From: Cryptolaemus montrouzieri
Taxonomy: Eukaryota > Arthropoda > Insecta > Coleoptera > Coccinellidae
Assembly (NCBI GenBank): GCA_013387265.2
Contig: JABFTP020000165.1
Coordinates: forward strand, 63,241,954 to 63,305,953
Reading direction: 5' to 3'
DNA length: 64,000 nt
Each line of letters begins with the position of its first letter. The stretch's first letter is position 1. A model generated the notes under the pieces. It made no database searches. It was not told the DNA's origin and worked only from the letters and a program-made list of their open reading frames with translations. Both the position numbers and the translations under genes were made by a program. Positions 33,911-44,410 of the stretch are shown here, piece by piece.

Positions 33911-36310
33911 TAACCAAATTCGAAGTTCGATATTTTTCCTAATTCTCAACCGATTTAGATGATTGGTTCGGCAAATTATAGATCAACTCTTCTGCTTTGT
34001 AGAAATTATAAGAGAAAACAAAAAAAAATTCGAAAAAATTTTATACGGGGGCAAAACTAAAAGTTTTTTGTCAAAAATTCGTAACACCCTGTGGAATTTC
34101 GTGGTCCGAGTTGAAACGTACAATATCATGGCCTGTCAAGACACATCTTCCTACAGTAACGCCCTTCTTGTTTCATGCGTTCATCTCTATTTTTGCAAAA
34201 TATATTTAATTTCAAGTGGAAAATCACCATTTTGGAGAAATTCCATTGAATCAAGAAATTGTCATTAAAATTCGTCTATCTATTTGGAATTTTCTTATTA
34301 TCACTCAGGCGTGTCGAAATTGTCGTTTGCAATTTTTATGTTCGAATTGCATTAGTTATTGATGACAATTTGGTTAATTTGGTGAAAATTAGGAATTCAT
34401 AGGAGATAACAGTCGGTAGGTATTGAAATACACAACCGAATTCTGGGACCATTGATAAAACTTTTCATTTACACATGTGCACACCTTTTCTTATCAAATA
34501 TGAAATACAACACACGTTTTTTTGTATATGACCACATTTGCACTTGTTTAAAGAATGAGAGTTTTTCATTCTTTGATTTGATACAAATTCGATCGGTTGC
34601 GGTGTTTTGTGATTCTTTTACTGTTTACGATTCGAAACGGTATTTTTAATTCAGAATGAGAGATTTACCACCAACCTCAGTAGCAAGGGCAGTTACATTG
34701 ATCGAGGAAGGGCGCACCTACCGCTCAGTCGGTACCATGTTGGGTGTCTCGACGTCGGTTATCCATCGAATCTACCGACGTTACAGGGAAACTGGATTGT
34801 ACGTGAGGAGGCGAGGACAAGGAAGAAATCGGGCATACATGACCGTTTCATCGTCAATCAAACCATAAGAAATCCTCGTCTTACTGCTGTTCAGGCACGT
34901 AACCTTTTACAAGCAGTGGATAACATTAACGTCAGTGTGAGGACAGTCGGAAGACGATTAAATGAAGTTGGTCTGAGATCGCGCAAGAAAGAGCACCAAG
35001 ACTCGATAGAGCCCATCGGGTAGCAAGATTGGCGTTTGCTAGGGAGCATGTAGCATGGACAATCAATCAGTGGAGACGAGTTTTATTTAGTAATAAGATC
35101 CGATATTGTGTGAATTTCGTGGATGGTAGAGATAGAATATGGAGGCATCGAGGGGAACGGTACAATCAAGCGAACTTCGCAGCAAGTGAGCAATACGGTG
35201 GAGGGTCAGTTATGATATGGGGTGGCATATGCTTGGGAGTACGAACAGAACTGGAGATTATAAGCAATGGATCACTTAATGCCCATCGGTATATAATAGA
35301 AATCTTGGAGTCCCATGTTGTGCCTTTTGCTCCTTACATAGGGGAAAATTTCCTTTTTATGCACGATAACGCGCGCCCACATATGCGCGCATAGTGATAG
35401 AATATCTCAATGAAGTTGGGATCACACAAATGGACTGGCCGTCGCGGTCACCGGATTTAAACCCGATCGAACACGTTTGGGAGATTCTTGGAAGAATGGT
35501 TCGACAACGGAATCCAGGCAACGTCGAAGAGCTGACATTGGCTTTGGTGGAAGAGTGGGACAACATACCTCAACAGATGATAGACAACATCATTGGGAGT
35601 AAGCGAAATCGTATGCGCGCTGTAATGAGAGCTCGGGGGGGTCATACTCGCTACTAAAATCAAATGTTTTTTTAGTGGGTCATCACGAACATTTTTCTCA
35701 ACATGTTTATTTCATTTCACGAGTGTATCGCCAGGATACATACCTGCTCTCAATTTTCGACAGGAATGATAATTATTATAGAGTGTCATACAAAAAAGTT
35801 CAAGAATAAATGTGCAAAATCAACGATTTTTCCAGTGTAATTCGAGTTCTCCCGGAGCGTGAAATTGGCCAGTGAATTTCAAAAATCTTCATTTCGTTAG
35901 ATTTCCTCTTCTCTAATTTTGATTTTATTTTTTGGCTAACCTCCGATGTTATGCACCTACGCAAGATTAAAAATAAATTCTTGAAAGTTGTGACTTTTCG
36001 CTTCAAATTGGATATCTCTTGTAAAAATGGAGATAAATGCATAAAACAAGAAGAGCGTTACTGTACGAAGATGTGTCTTGACAGACCATGATATTGTACG
36101 TTTCAACTCGGACCACGAAATTCCACAGTGTGTTTCGAATTTTTGACAAAAAAAACACTTTTAGTTTTGCCCCCGTATAAAATTTTTTTCAAATTTTTTT
36201 TGTTTTCTCTTATAATTTCTACAGAGCAGAAGAGTTGATCTATAACTCGCCAAAAAAATCATCTAAATCGGTTGAGAATTAGGAAAAATATCGGACTTCG
36301 AATTTGGTTA
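33911..36310. mobile_element. Long-inverted-repeat element interrupted by a Tc1 copy
   Basis: Arms of about 325 bp at 33911-34235 and 35981-36310 are inverted copies (shared TCTCAACCGATTTAGATGAT, TTTTATACGGGGGCAAAACT, TTCGTGGTCCGAGTTGAAAC). The arms also contain a CACCCTGTGGAATTTC end-like sequence. The interior is mostly the Tc1 copy at about 34290-35790, so the original element was a foldback or short non-autonomous transposon. Confidence 0.82.
34656..35657 (+). pseudogene. Tc1-type transposase pseudogene
   Basis: The start MRDLPPTSVARAVTLIEEGR with SVGTMLGVSTSVIHRIYRRY is the N-terminal helix-turn-helix. A frameshift near 34850 leads to NPRLTAVQARNLL and VRTVGRRLNEVGLRSRKK, then a second shift near 34990 gives ARLAFAREHVAWTINQWRRV. 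The first catalytic Asp is lost: the expected FSDE reads FSNK. Then HDNARPH supplies the second Asp, followed by two stops and a shift, and DWPSRSPDLNPIEHVWEILG gives the final Glu of the D,D34E triad. The end is VMRARGGHTRY. It cannot be active. Confidence 0.92.
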
Positions 36311-38130
36311 AATTTTCGATGTTCCGAGTGTAGAAAGCAGCTATGTCGACAACAATAATGTTGACAATCGTTTGAAGCCAATTTTTGAGTAATCCATTCG
36401 TGATACTTTTTTGTTCAGAATGTATAACACTTTCCTGAAGAATTGAGGTCAAGAGGTGGTATAGTAACTACTCCTAATGGAGTGACTTCGAATTAAGCAC
36501 AAATGAAGCTTGAAGAGATATTTGCAATTGAGTGTTGCCTACAAAGGTAAATGACAACAATATACTGCTTCGTAGAGTGTTATATAATATCGTTATTATA
36601 TTCTGTCGAAAATCCAATTTTCGACACGAGAATCGGCAACCAGAAGAAGGGAACCGAAACAATAATACTCTAATCTTCTCTCAAAACAAATTTTCTCCTC
36701 TCTTCTTTGAACCTCAAATAAATTATATCCATAATAAAGAACAGTAAGCAGCTAAAATATATTTCAAAGACCTAACGTTTAATAAGAAACGAACAGACGG
36801 ATGTTTTACTCATGTTATTGGAGTGGAATGAACGACATAATATAACAGAATCGCTTGATGATTCAATGAAAGAACAGACGAAAATTGCCGTGTAAAATTT
36901 TGAGAGTACGCCTGCCTCTGAGGCAAATTTATGCCTTGAGTTATATGTGGGTAACAGCACTGTATCTGAAAGGTTCGTATACTGACTTTGTGCACAGTCA
37001 GGTATTTTTGAATGAGTTCTATAAATATACCGAGTGTCTTTGTTTTGTAGAAAATGAAAAATGTAGAGAACAAGGGCTTGGTAATTTTTAACATTTTTTG
37101 TAATTCGTTTTTCATTCTTGATTTTTTTATATTAGTTCTACTTTAACCGATTTCTTTTCTATCGATGTTTTCGATTTTTCTTCGAAATGAAAGATAAAAC
37201 ACCTTAATTCGATTAATATGGAGTCTTCAAGAAAATGTTTGAGAATAGCTGGATAAGATACGTGGGAAAGTATTTCTTTAATCGATTTTGACAGCGACAA
37301 TTGATAGATGGATAATTTTGTTATGGTTTGAGGGGGAATGAAGAAGTTCCGAAAAACCAATATTTGATGAAAAACTAAACAAGATTCAACAGTTTTAGCG
37401 AAGATTTGGCTCAGTTTCATGAAACAGTCTGTATCTTCGAAAATAATGGTCTTAATTAGCTTTTTAAGTCGCATTACTAACACCACTGGGCGTCTTCCAT
37501 CTACCATTAAAATCTTTGCAGTCATTTCTGAAACACCTTGTATTTTATATTCACGATGGATAAAGCTTTGAACTGATATTGCTTCTCATCTGTAATTCAA
37601 ACTAAATTTGTTATTCTCTCGGAATTATTATTGCATATTTTTCGTTTCTACTACACTGGAATGAACTGATCCTATTAACCCACCTTACGTCTCTTGTTGC
37701 TTCGAAATAATAATCTTCATCCGTATCCCATCCCGACTAATATGAAAATGAGATACCCACGCTATTATACTATGATTTCCATTCGGAGATTACTGAATTC
37801 AACGGTGAAGTATCAAAGTATACAAGTATTTTTCCCCTCTCATCAATATGATCCTTTCATTCCATACAAACACAAATATTCGGGAATTACATGAGAGAGC
37901 GACTTGATGAAAGCCCTCATGTCTCGCTTCATTGAGCACCCGGAAAGTGGAAAAATATTTGATTCCAGATCGGAAAAAGGAAAACTTAAACTTTTCTTCT
38001 CTGCAAGGTAAAAGCAAATTATAACTTCGGCCATAAAATGAACTTCAGAAAGCTGGAAGATGAATATCCACGTTGTTGCGGTTTTTCGTAGCTTCATTTT
38101 CAATCGTTTACTGAATGTTATATTTGGATA
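36311..38130. other. No firm gene; transposon-end-linked open frame
   Basis: On the minus strand from about 37541 the sequence starts ACAAGGTGTTTCAGAAATGA, like the end of a mariner-type element, and stays open for 132 codons (37525-37127) with MTAKILMVDGRRPVVLVMRL. I think this is a non-coding transposon end that happens to be open, because no transposase motif appears. Nothing else is recognised. Confidence 0.35.
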
Positions 38131-38364
38131 TACCGGGTGTTACATCATAGTATGTCACAACTTGAGGGGGTAATCTACGTGCAATTTTAAAAAAAGAGTT
38201 CATATAAACATGGGTCCGCAAAAGCTTTGTTACGGAGCTACAGGAAAAATTGGTTTTTTCCTCAAAACTCCTGCAGTTTTCAAGGTATTCATCCCAAATT
38301 TGGATTGCAAGCTATTTTTACAGCTTCCATCATTACACGTCCTAAATTGGCTGATATCTATTAC

Positions 38365-39341
38365 ATGGCTGACGGAAACACAACAGAAGCTAGGCGATTA
38401 TATCAGCTGCGCTTTCCAAATCGAGTAACACCAGACAGGTGAACATTTTCAAAAATCCACAGAAGGTTGAGGAGAACTGGTACTTTTACTGCAAATAATC
38501 ATTTAATTCAAACTATGAGAACTCCAGTTTTGAATTGTATTGATTTGAATCCTCATGTGAGTACAAGAAAAATTGGAAATCAGTTAGATATTTTACATGT
38601 TAAATGTTAAATTATTGTACCCGTTTAATATTCAACGCGTCCAAAATCGACTTCCTGGAGATTTTCCTTCAAGGTTGACTTCCTACTGATGGTTCTTTGA
38701 TAAATTGGAGAAAATGCTCATTTTGATAGTGAAATGATGTTCATAGACGAAGCCAACTTTTCGAGAACTGTTATCACAAATTTTCACAATAATCATTATT
38801 GGACAGAGAAAACCCTCATTCGATTGAAGAATCTCATCATCAAGAACAATTATCACTAAATGTCTGGGTCGGAATAATTGGAAATTATTTGATTGGCCAT
38901 TTTTCTTGCCTAACAGATTAAACGGTCCCAATCATCAGCAATTTCTTGAGGAGGAGTTACCTTTGTTGCTCGAAGATGTGCCACTTTTGGTAAGAAACAT
39001 AATGTGGTTCATGCAAGACGGGATATCAGCACATTTCAGTGGATAAGTTAGGGAATTCTTGAATAATACATTCAACAGCCGATGGATAGATTGGGGTGGG
39101 CAGGAACCATGGCCTCCTAGGTCCCCAGACTTAAATTGTTTAGACTTTTTCTTATGGGGATATCTCAAAAGTTTAGTTTATACCACCTGTAGAAGAATTG
39201 AGGAATCGAATAATAACCTCTTGTGATACGATATGAAATACCCCAGAAATATTTCAAAGAGTGCGTGATAAAATGCGAAGAAGGACCGAGGCTTGTATCT
39301 TGCAGGTGGAGGACACTTCTAGCAATTTATTAAGTTTTTAA
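38365..39341 (+). pseudogene. Mariner-like transposase pseudogene
   Basis: It begins MADGNTTEARRLYQLRFPNR, then after a stop FSKIHRRLRRTGTFTANN, TMRTPVLNCIDLNPHVSTRK (helix-turn-helix region), MMFIDEANFSRTVI (first Asp), NHYWTEK, IMWFMQDGISAHFSG (second Asp, with the usual AP of APAHF altered), EFLNNTFNSRW, WPPRSPDLNCLDFFLWGYL (third Asp) and SLVYTT. It ends RRRTEACILQVEDT. Several stops and shifts break it. This copy retains the whole domain order that copy 1 lost by deletion. Confidence 0.88.
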
Positions 39342-39398
39342 TTGTGATTTTTTCAGCTATCAAAATGAAAGCAAATTTTGGGCATACCTATCGAGTAT

Positions 39399-39843
39399 GT
39401 TATGTAAATGTTATGTTTTCTCTACTCTCTTTTATGGAGCGGAAGCATGGACAGTGAATGCCGCAATTCTTAAAAAGATTGAAGCATTTGAAATGTGGGT
39501 GTATAGGAGGATTCTTAGAATATCATGGATGGATCGAGTAACAAATGCAGAAGTTCAGAGACGCATAGGCAGGGAAAGAGAGGTTGCTAACACACTCAAG
39601 AAACGTAAATTGGAATATCTGGGCCATATTATGAGAGGTGAAAAATATAAATTCCTACAGCTGATTATCCAAGGCAAAATATAGGGAAAACGAAGTATAG
39701 AAAGGAGAAGAATCTCATGCCTGAGGAACCTGAGAGTATGGTTTGGATGCACTTCGAACCAACTTTTTAAATCGGCCGCTTCTAAAGTAAAAATAGCGAT
39801 GATGATTGTCAACCTTCGACTCGGAGATGGCACTTCAAGAAGA
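39399..39843 (+). pseudogene. 5'-truncated LINE, C-terminal coding end
   Basis: The frame reads YVFSTLFYGAEAWTVN, KKIEAFEMWVYRRILRISW, DRVTNAEVQRRIGREREV, KKRKLEYLGHIMRGEKYKFL, QLIIQGKI, one stop, then RRRISCLRNLRVWFGCTSNQ, AASKVKIAMMI. This is the region downstream of the RT in RTE-like non-LTR elements. It ends in a CAAGAAGAAG simple tail. Both sides carry the 9-bp sequence ATCGAGTAT (39390-39398 and 39844-39852), the target-site duplication. Apart from one stop the frame is clean, so the insertion is fairly young. Confidence 0.88.
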
Positions 39844-40199
39844 AGATCGAGTATTTCTATTATTTTTTTTATTTAGCGAATAACATACAATTCAAATAGT
39901 TCAAATTTAATATTTTTTCACTCGAAAACGGTTGGAGATACGGAAAAATTACAAATGTCAAAAAAGTTTCTAAATTGCACGAAGATGACGAAAATTGATT
40001 GTACGCTGATCAGTAGCGTACTGCAAAAAAGTTTGAGAGGGCAAAAGAAGACATGGCCTTGGAAAAGAAAACACCTTGTGAATTTCAGTTAAAATTTAGG
40101 CGGTGTAATGATGCACATGTTCATGTGAACTTTTTTTCTTAAAATTGTAGGTACATTTATCTCCTCAAGTTGTAACATACTATTATGTAAAAACCTGTA

Positions 40200-40714
40200 T
40201 TCGAGAAATTTCGAAGTGTTCGTAAAGAAGTTTCGTAAGATAAAAATGATTTCTACAAATTCTATCCGCCGGATTCAAGCTGTAATTTCACATTACCGGC
40301 ATTAAAGACCAAATACGAATTCGGTCTCGTATAAAAGGAGGGTGCCTGTAATTTCGAAATGCCTAACAGAAATATATGCCCCATCCTAATACCAATTCGG
40401 TAATGGCCTCTTAGTATCGTCCTCTTCAATCAAATACATAACATTAATCAAATCAAACATCAAATAAAGTTGGCTAGCATTCCTTCATGAAAACGAGGAA
40501 GCCTATAAATTGAACTCGGTAAATATATTTAATGATGGTCTATTACACTTTAACGATGACTTAATTGACATTTATTTTTTATAGATCTAAGCGTTATAAT
40601 TCTACATAATGAGGACACATTTTCGTAGGTTGCGTACTTAGTGTATTTCTAATGACTAGCTTTCAAACATAGCAGACATACTCGTGGTTTTTATAATCCC
40701 TGTTCCATAAGTAT
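40200..40714. other. No gene seen
   Basis: AT-rich sequence between the mariner-like element and the repeat at 40715. No motif was found. Confidence 0.4.
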
Positions 40715-41040
40715 ATAATATATACACGGTTATCCTCAATATGGAATGGTAATTGGTATGGGATTATCGGCGATACGTTTATAAATAAAAAATGAATACA
40801 TGAAAAAATCAATCTAATTCAAGTTTTTGACCTTATTTATCAATTATTACTTTCAGTATTAGGCAATACTTTGAAGCATTTTGTAATTTTTTCTTGCTGG
40901 GCAGTTTTCAATTGCTCGTTCAATTTAGACTGATAATTATCAGTAAGATTAGCATTTTGCTTCTTAAAAATAAGACCTCCTTTCATTGACGGATCAATTA
41001 TCATGAAGAAATCAAAAAGCTCATTTTGCAACAAATAATA
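40715..41040 (-). repeat. Dispersed repeat with a coding remnant (copy 2 of 2)
   Basis: It aligns with 4060-4350. The minus-strand frame (41034-40840) reads LFDFFMIIDPSMKGGLIFKK, then NANLTDNYQSKLNEQLKTAQ, with a Lys/Gln-rich end. The conservation of the IDPSMKG block between two diverged copies argues for a real protein. The family is not recognised. Confidence 0.5.
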
Positions 41041-41214
41041 TTATTTAATTGAAAAATTGTATGAAAATTATAGTTGAAGAGAGAAACGACATGAGATAAG
41101 AAAATGGGCCACATAGTAATACCATTTCCCCATGGATACAAAAAGCGTTTTCGAAAAGAAATTTGACAGAGAACGCGATAAAAATATGAGAAACTTTATA
41201 CGTGTGTTGCCCAA

Positions 41215-41601
41215 ATGTTGAAAATCAATTTAAACATTAAAATTGTTTATAACTTTTTGCGGGTGAAGACTCTTGATCTGTGGAAAACTGAATGGCTGGA
41301 AGTTGATGTTCTCAATACAGTTCTCATAGAGGATCCTTCCAAAAGGGTTGCAGGTTTCGATATAAGTAGGAAAAATTGGGGTACCTTTAATCGTCACAGG
41401 ACAGGACATGGTCGTAGTAATAGTATGTTGTTCAAACGGAATACTGTAGAAAGTCCGGCATGTGAATGTGGCGCAGCTGAAGAAATAATTAGACATTTAG
41501 TCCTCGATCGTCCTATGCACCATTTTACGGGTGGTTTTCAAGAAATTCGTTCCGTTTCAGATAATTTCATTAACTGGGTAGAGAACTTCAAGTCTATTTA
41601 G
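41215..41601 (+). pseudogene. 5'-truncated non-LTR retrotransposon, C-terminal zinc-knuckle end
   Basis: The frame of 128 codons contains WLEVDVLN, DPSKRVAGFDISRKNWGTFN, RHRTGHGRSNSMLFKRN and ACECGAAEEIIRHLVLDRPM. The last part matches the C.CG..E...H.....C knuckle that closes the Jockey/R1-type ORF2 protein, with the final Cys changed to Arg (DRPM for DCP.). RTGHG is the usual motif just before it. The frame is intact from here to the stop at 41601, but the rest of ORF2 is missing. Confidence 0.8.
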
Positions 41602-41811
41602 GAGATTAGTTTTGAATCTTGAGGTTATTATGGGCTACACCCCCGAATGGTGTATGAGAGGTTCCCTGTTGAAAAACAGGGGGGCATTAGTTAAGTCCTT
41701 AGATAAGGCTAGAAATGTTCCGCGTTATGGGCAACACCTCCGTAGGGCTCCATTCCCAAAAGGTTTATGAGATGTTCCCTATTGAAAAACAGCGGATCAT
41801 TAGTTGAATTC
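41602..41811 (+). repeat. LINE 3' untranslated region with a degenerate tandem duplication
   Basis: Two units of about 90-100 bp share GTTATGGGC.ACACC, ATGAGA.GTTCCCT.TTGA and AAAACAG..G..CATTAGTT, at about 41625-41700 and 41724-41811. Tandem 3' untranslated repeats are common in LINEs. The unit is directly followed by repeat family D copy 3. Confidence 0.55.
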
Positions 41812-42075
41812 TTAGATTCAAGTGAGTTTAGACATTTAAGAGTTAGGTATGTTTGAAGAAATATTTTTCTGCTGGTTTTCTTTTTCCATTGTTACAAATT
41901 TTCCCTGTCCCAAACCCCTTCCTTTTCACCCTTGTCTTCGTGAAGAAGTCCTGGAAATCATGGAGTCCAAGATGAGAATTGGAGCTGCTAAGCAGAAAAA
42001 TTTTTGGTACTCTTTTTGCACACATAACACTAACACAACATAAACAGACAAGCTGAATATCATGCAAAAATATAT
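41812..42075 (+). repeat. Unclassified repeat family D, copy 3
   Basis: It aligns with 49795-50015: TTCAAGTGAGTTTAGACATT, CTGCTGGTTTTCTTTTTCCA, TGTCCCAAACCCCTTCC, GGAAATCATGGAG.CCAAGATGAGAATTG, AACACTAACACAACA. Both copies hold an in-frame reading CPKP..FH.CLR...ME.KMRI.AAKQKN.WY, but copy 1 does not, so coding is doubtful. Confidence 0.65.
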
Positions 42076-42163
42076 CCTTAAGGTAATTTAAAAATAATTT
42101 GAACATATCCATGAGATTTATTGTTCACCTTAGCTTTAACTTATATTCGTGCGAATATATAAT

Positions 42164-42204
42164 ACTACTTTTATTATCATGGTTGTGATCAACAAAATTT
42201 TCCA

Positions 42205-42280
<76 letters not shown>

Positions 42281-42320
42281 GGAAAATTTTGTTGATCACA
42301 ACCATGATAACAGAAGTAGT
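42164..42320. repeat. (TA)n tract inside a perfect-looking 47-bp inverted repeat
   Basis: Arms 42164-42210 and 42274-42320 are inverted copies with two mismatches (inner ends CAAAATTTTCCATATTTT and its complement). The 63-bp loop is pure alternating TA. The whole is a potential cruciform of about 157 bp. Confidence 0.9.
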
Positions 42321-43989
42321 AAAAATAAAACATTAAACTTCCCTACAGCTACAAAAGTGTAAATCTGCGGTTTTCTTGATAACATAGCTCCATAGTATAC
42401 AATTTGTTACCAAGAAATATCAGAAATTTGAAGAATTTGAAATTATTTAGCTGGTTCTGTGAACTACTGTTACCAGCTCGAGATATCGTGGAATAGCGAA
42501 AACGTGTTAAGATGTTGAATGCATTTCACGTGAAATAATATTGTTATGTTTGGTACTATTTTATTTGAAATTATATATTCATTCATGTTAGGTACTCTGA
42601 CACATACACGTGTGTTGAATTTCATTCTGTTTTTATTATTAGAGCACCAATACTTTTTGATGATATAGTTTTGGGAAGTTGGAATTTGTATTAGCCTTGA
42701 AAAATTTTTTATTATTATTAATATTACTATATCTTGTTTGTACTCCTATTAAATTTTTATCAACCCGTTCATGTATGTATTTCAACTTTAGTTCAGTACT
42801 TTTTGTTAATTAACTATTCGAATTTCATTCAAGTGTTCAGCTAAAATATAGTTCTCGAGAGAGAAAAGACTGAGGCAAAATGGTGAATTTTCGATCCCAA
42901 AATGCTGGATTACTTCCACATATAATATAATCACTTCAATTCCCAACCGATCCAAATCAAATTCTGCCCTTTCAAATTTACCCCAGAATATTCAGCGCCG
43001 TCCAAAATTATTAATAATTTCGGTCTTCTCGACACGACCTGAAGATCACGGCCTGAGGCGAAACGGTCAACAACATAACTTCCGTTCCATTATTACTTGA
43101 CAGGGGTCAAGTCGGCGATCGCCTCCAGGGGGACGTAGGTAAATAATTCCCGTTCCCTGGACGTAGTTTCTGAGACCGCCTAACGAGAAATTTCGGTAAA
43201 AATGTCATAAACATAGGTCATCCGAGCTACGATTCGAAAATCCACTTTATGTTCATATTCTCATTTTGTGGGGAGTGATAAAAATGTTCCAGACACTTAT
43301 GAATAATGAAGTTTCATCGATGAATTTTTCAGTGCAACATTTTGAGTGCTGTAATAAAATGATCTCAGGAAATATTTCGTTTCGAAGAAATGCGCGTGTA
43401 TATTTTTACGACAAATTTCTCTCCGGCTATTGTGAGAACTCTCGATTCAATTCAGATGTTTCGTTTGCTGAAGGGAAACATTTTCGTTAGTTTTCCGTTT
43501 CCTGAAAGAATTTCAGAAAATCTTCTGAATAGTAATAACTTATCCGAAGAGATTGATATGCGTCGTGTTGCAGGAAATGTTAGAGTGTCGAAATCGTCAG
43601 AGAGAAGGACATTAAAGAAAGAGTATTTGTTTCCATACAATTTAAAAAGTCTAGAACCTAAGGGTAGACAAGCTAGAATACAATGTTGTACGAAGGTGGT
43701 CAATCCATTTGGTCCTACTGTACTCAAATGGGACACTTCATAAATAATATTCTGGACACATCTAGTTGATAAATTTGATACCAAGTCAATATGAAGGACT
43801 TCTGAGATACATACTAAGATAACTTGAATTTTTATACAATAGATGGCTTCATTAAATTTTTCAAAAAACTGGAAAAACTGGGATTTCCATCTGTTTAATT
43901 TTATTGTGTAAGTTGGAGTTCACTATGCTCATTGTTTATTCATACATTTATGGTTCTCATTTCAATTAAACATTTTCACAGGTATGTTG
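42321..43989. other. No firm gene
   Basis: 43000-43240 is CpG-richer and unique-looking. A 117-codon plus frame at 43390-43743 overlaps a 110-codon minus frame at 43452-43784. Neither has a recognisable motif or splice context, although a transposon-end-like AATGGGACACTTCATAA is near 43735. Confidence 0.3.
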
Positions 43990-44410
43990 CAAAATGAATG
44001 AAACGCTATAGAATTCTACTGAGATTATATACATATATGTATAAGCACAACGCGTTTCGATAAACTGCATCTTTATCAAGTGCTAGGTTACATACTCCAG
44101 ATATTTCATACTATAAATGATAATTGGAATCAGTTTGGGAAAATTCATTGAAGGGTTATCAGGTATATCTGGGAATAGGTTGAGTGATTTAAATCTAGTT
44201 GGTCGTTTGAATGAATGGTTGCATTCTGAAAAATTAACAAAATTGGTATTGACTTTTTGATTATTGAAACTACGTTTATATTCCGATGTTTTAGTCGTAA
44301 GCCCAATTGAGTTTCCCAATTTCCTGTTAAAATAGCTTGAGAATGAAATCTTGTTTTCACGTTTACGCTTTAACTTTAACTTCATTAAAAATGTGAGAAA
44401 AATCATGATT
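43990..44410 (-). pseudogene. Penelope-like element family F, 3' end
   Basis: The minus strand reads SSYFNRKLGNSIGLTTKTSE, YKRSFNNQKVNTNFVNFSEC, NHSFKRPTRFKSLNLFPDIP, and NFPKLIP. The order R.SEYKRSF...N.....NHSF matches the second half of the GIY-YIG endonuclease frame in the other families. The terminus follows with TTGATAA...GAAACGCG at 44054-44079. The catalytic YIG part is missing. Confidence 0.72.
44054..44079 (-). ncRNA. Hammerhead-like core, PLE family F
   Basis: TTGATAA, one base, GAT...ATC, then GAAACGCGTTGTGC on the minus strand. An alternative perfect hairpin GATAAA/TTTATC overlaps the core, so this copy is the weakest hammerhead candidate. Confidence 0.35.

Larger units (their letters stand above)
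38131..40199 (+). mobile_element. Mariner-like element with CAGGGTG ends, copy 2, carrying a LINE insertion
   Basis: The left end TACCGGGTGTTACATCATAG and the inverted right end TATTATGTAAAAACCTGTA correspond to the ends of 23497-25297. The transposase is on the plus strand at 38365-39341. A LINE fragment interrupts the element at 39399-39843. The inner right arm resumes at 39853, as shown by TTTAGCGAATAACATACAAT, which is also present inverted in copy 1. Confidence 0.85.

Noticed and set aside
43390..43784. Overlapping 117- and 110-codon frames on opposite strands
   Set aside because: No motif on either strand; the overlap shows that the region is simply low in stops.
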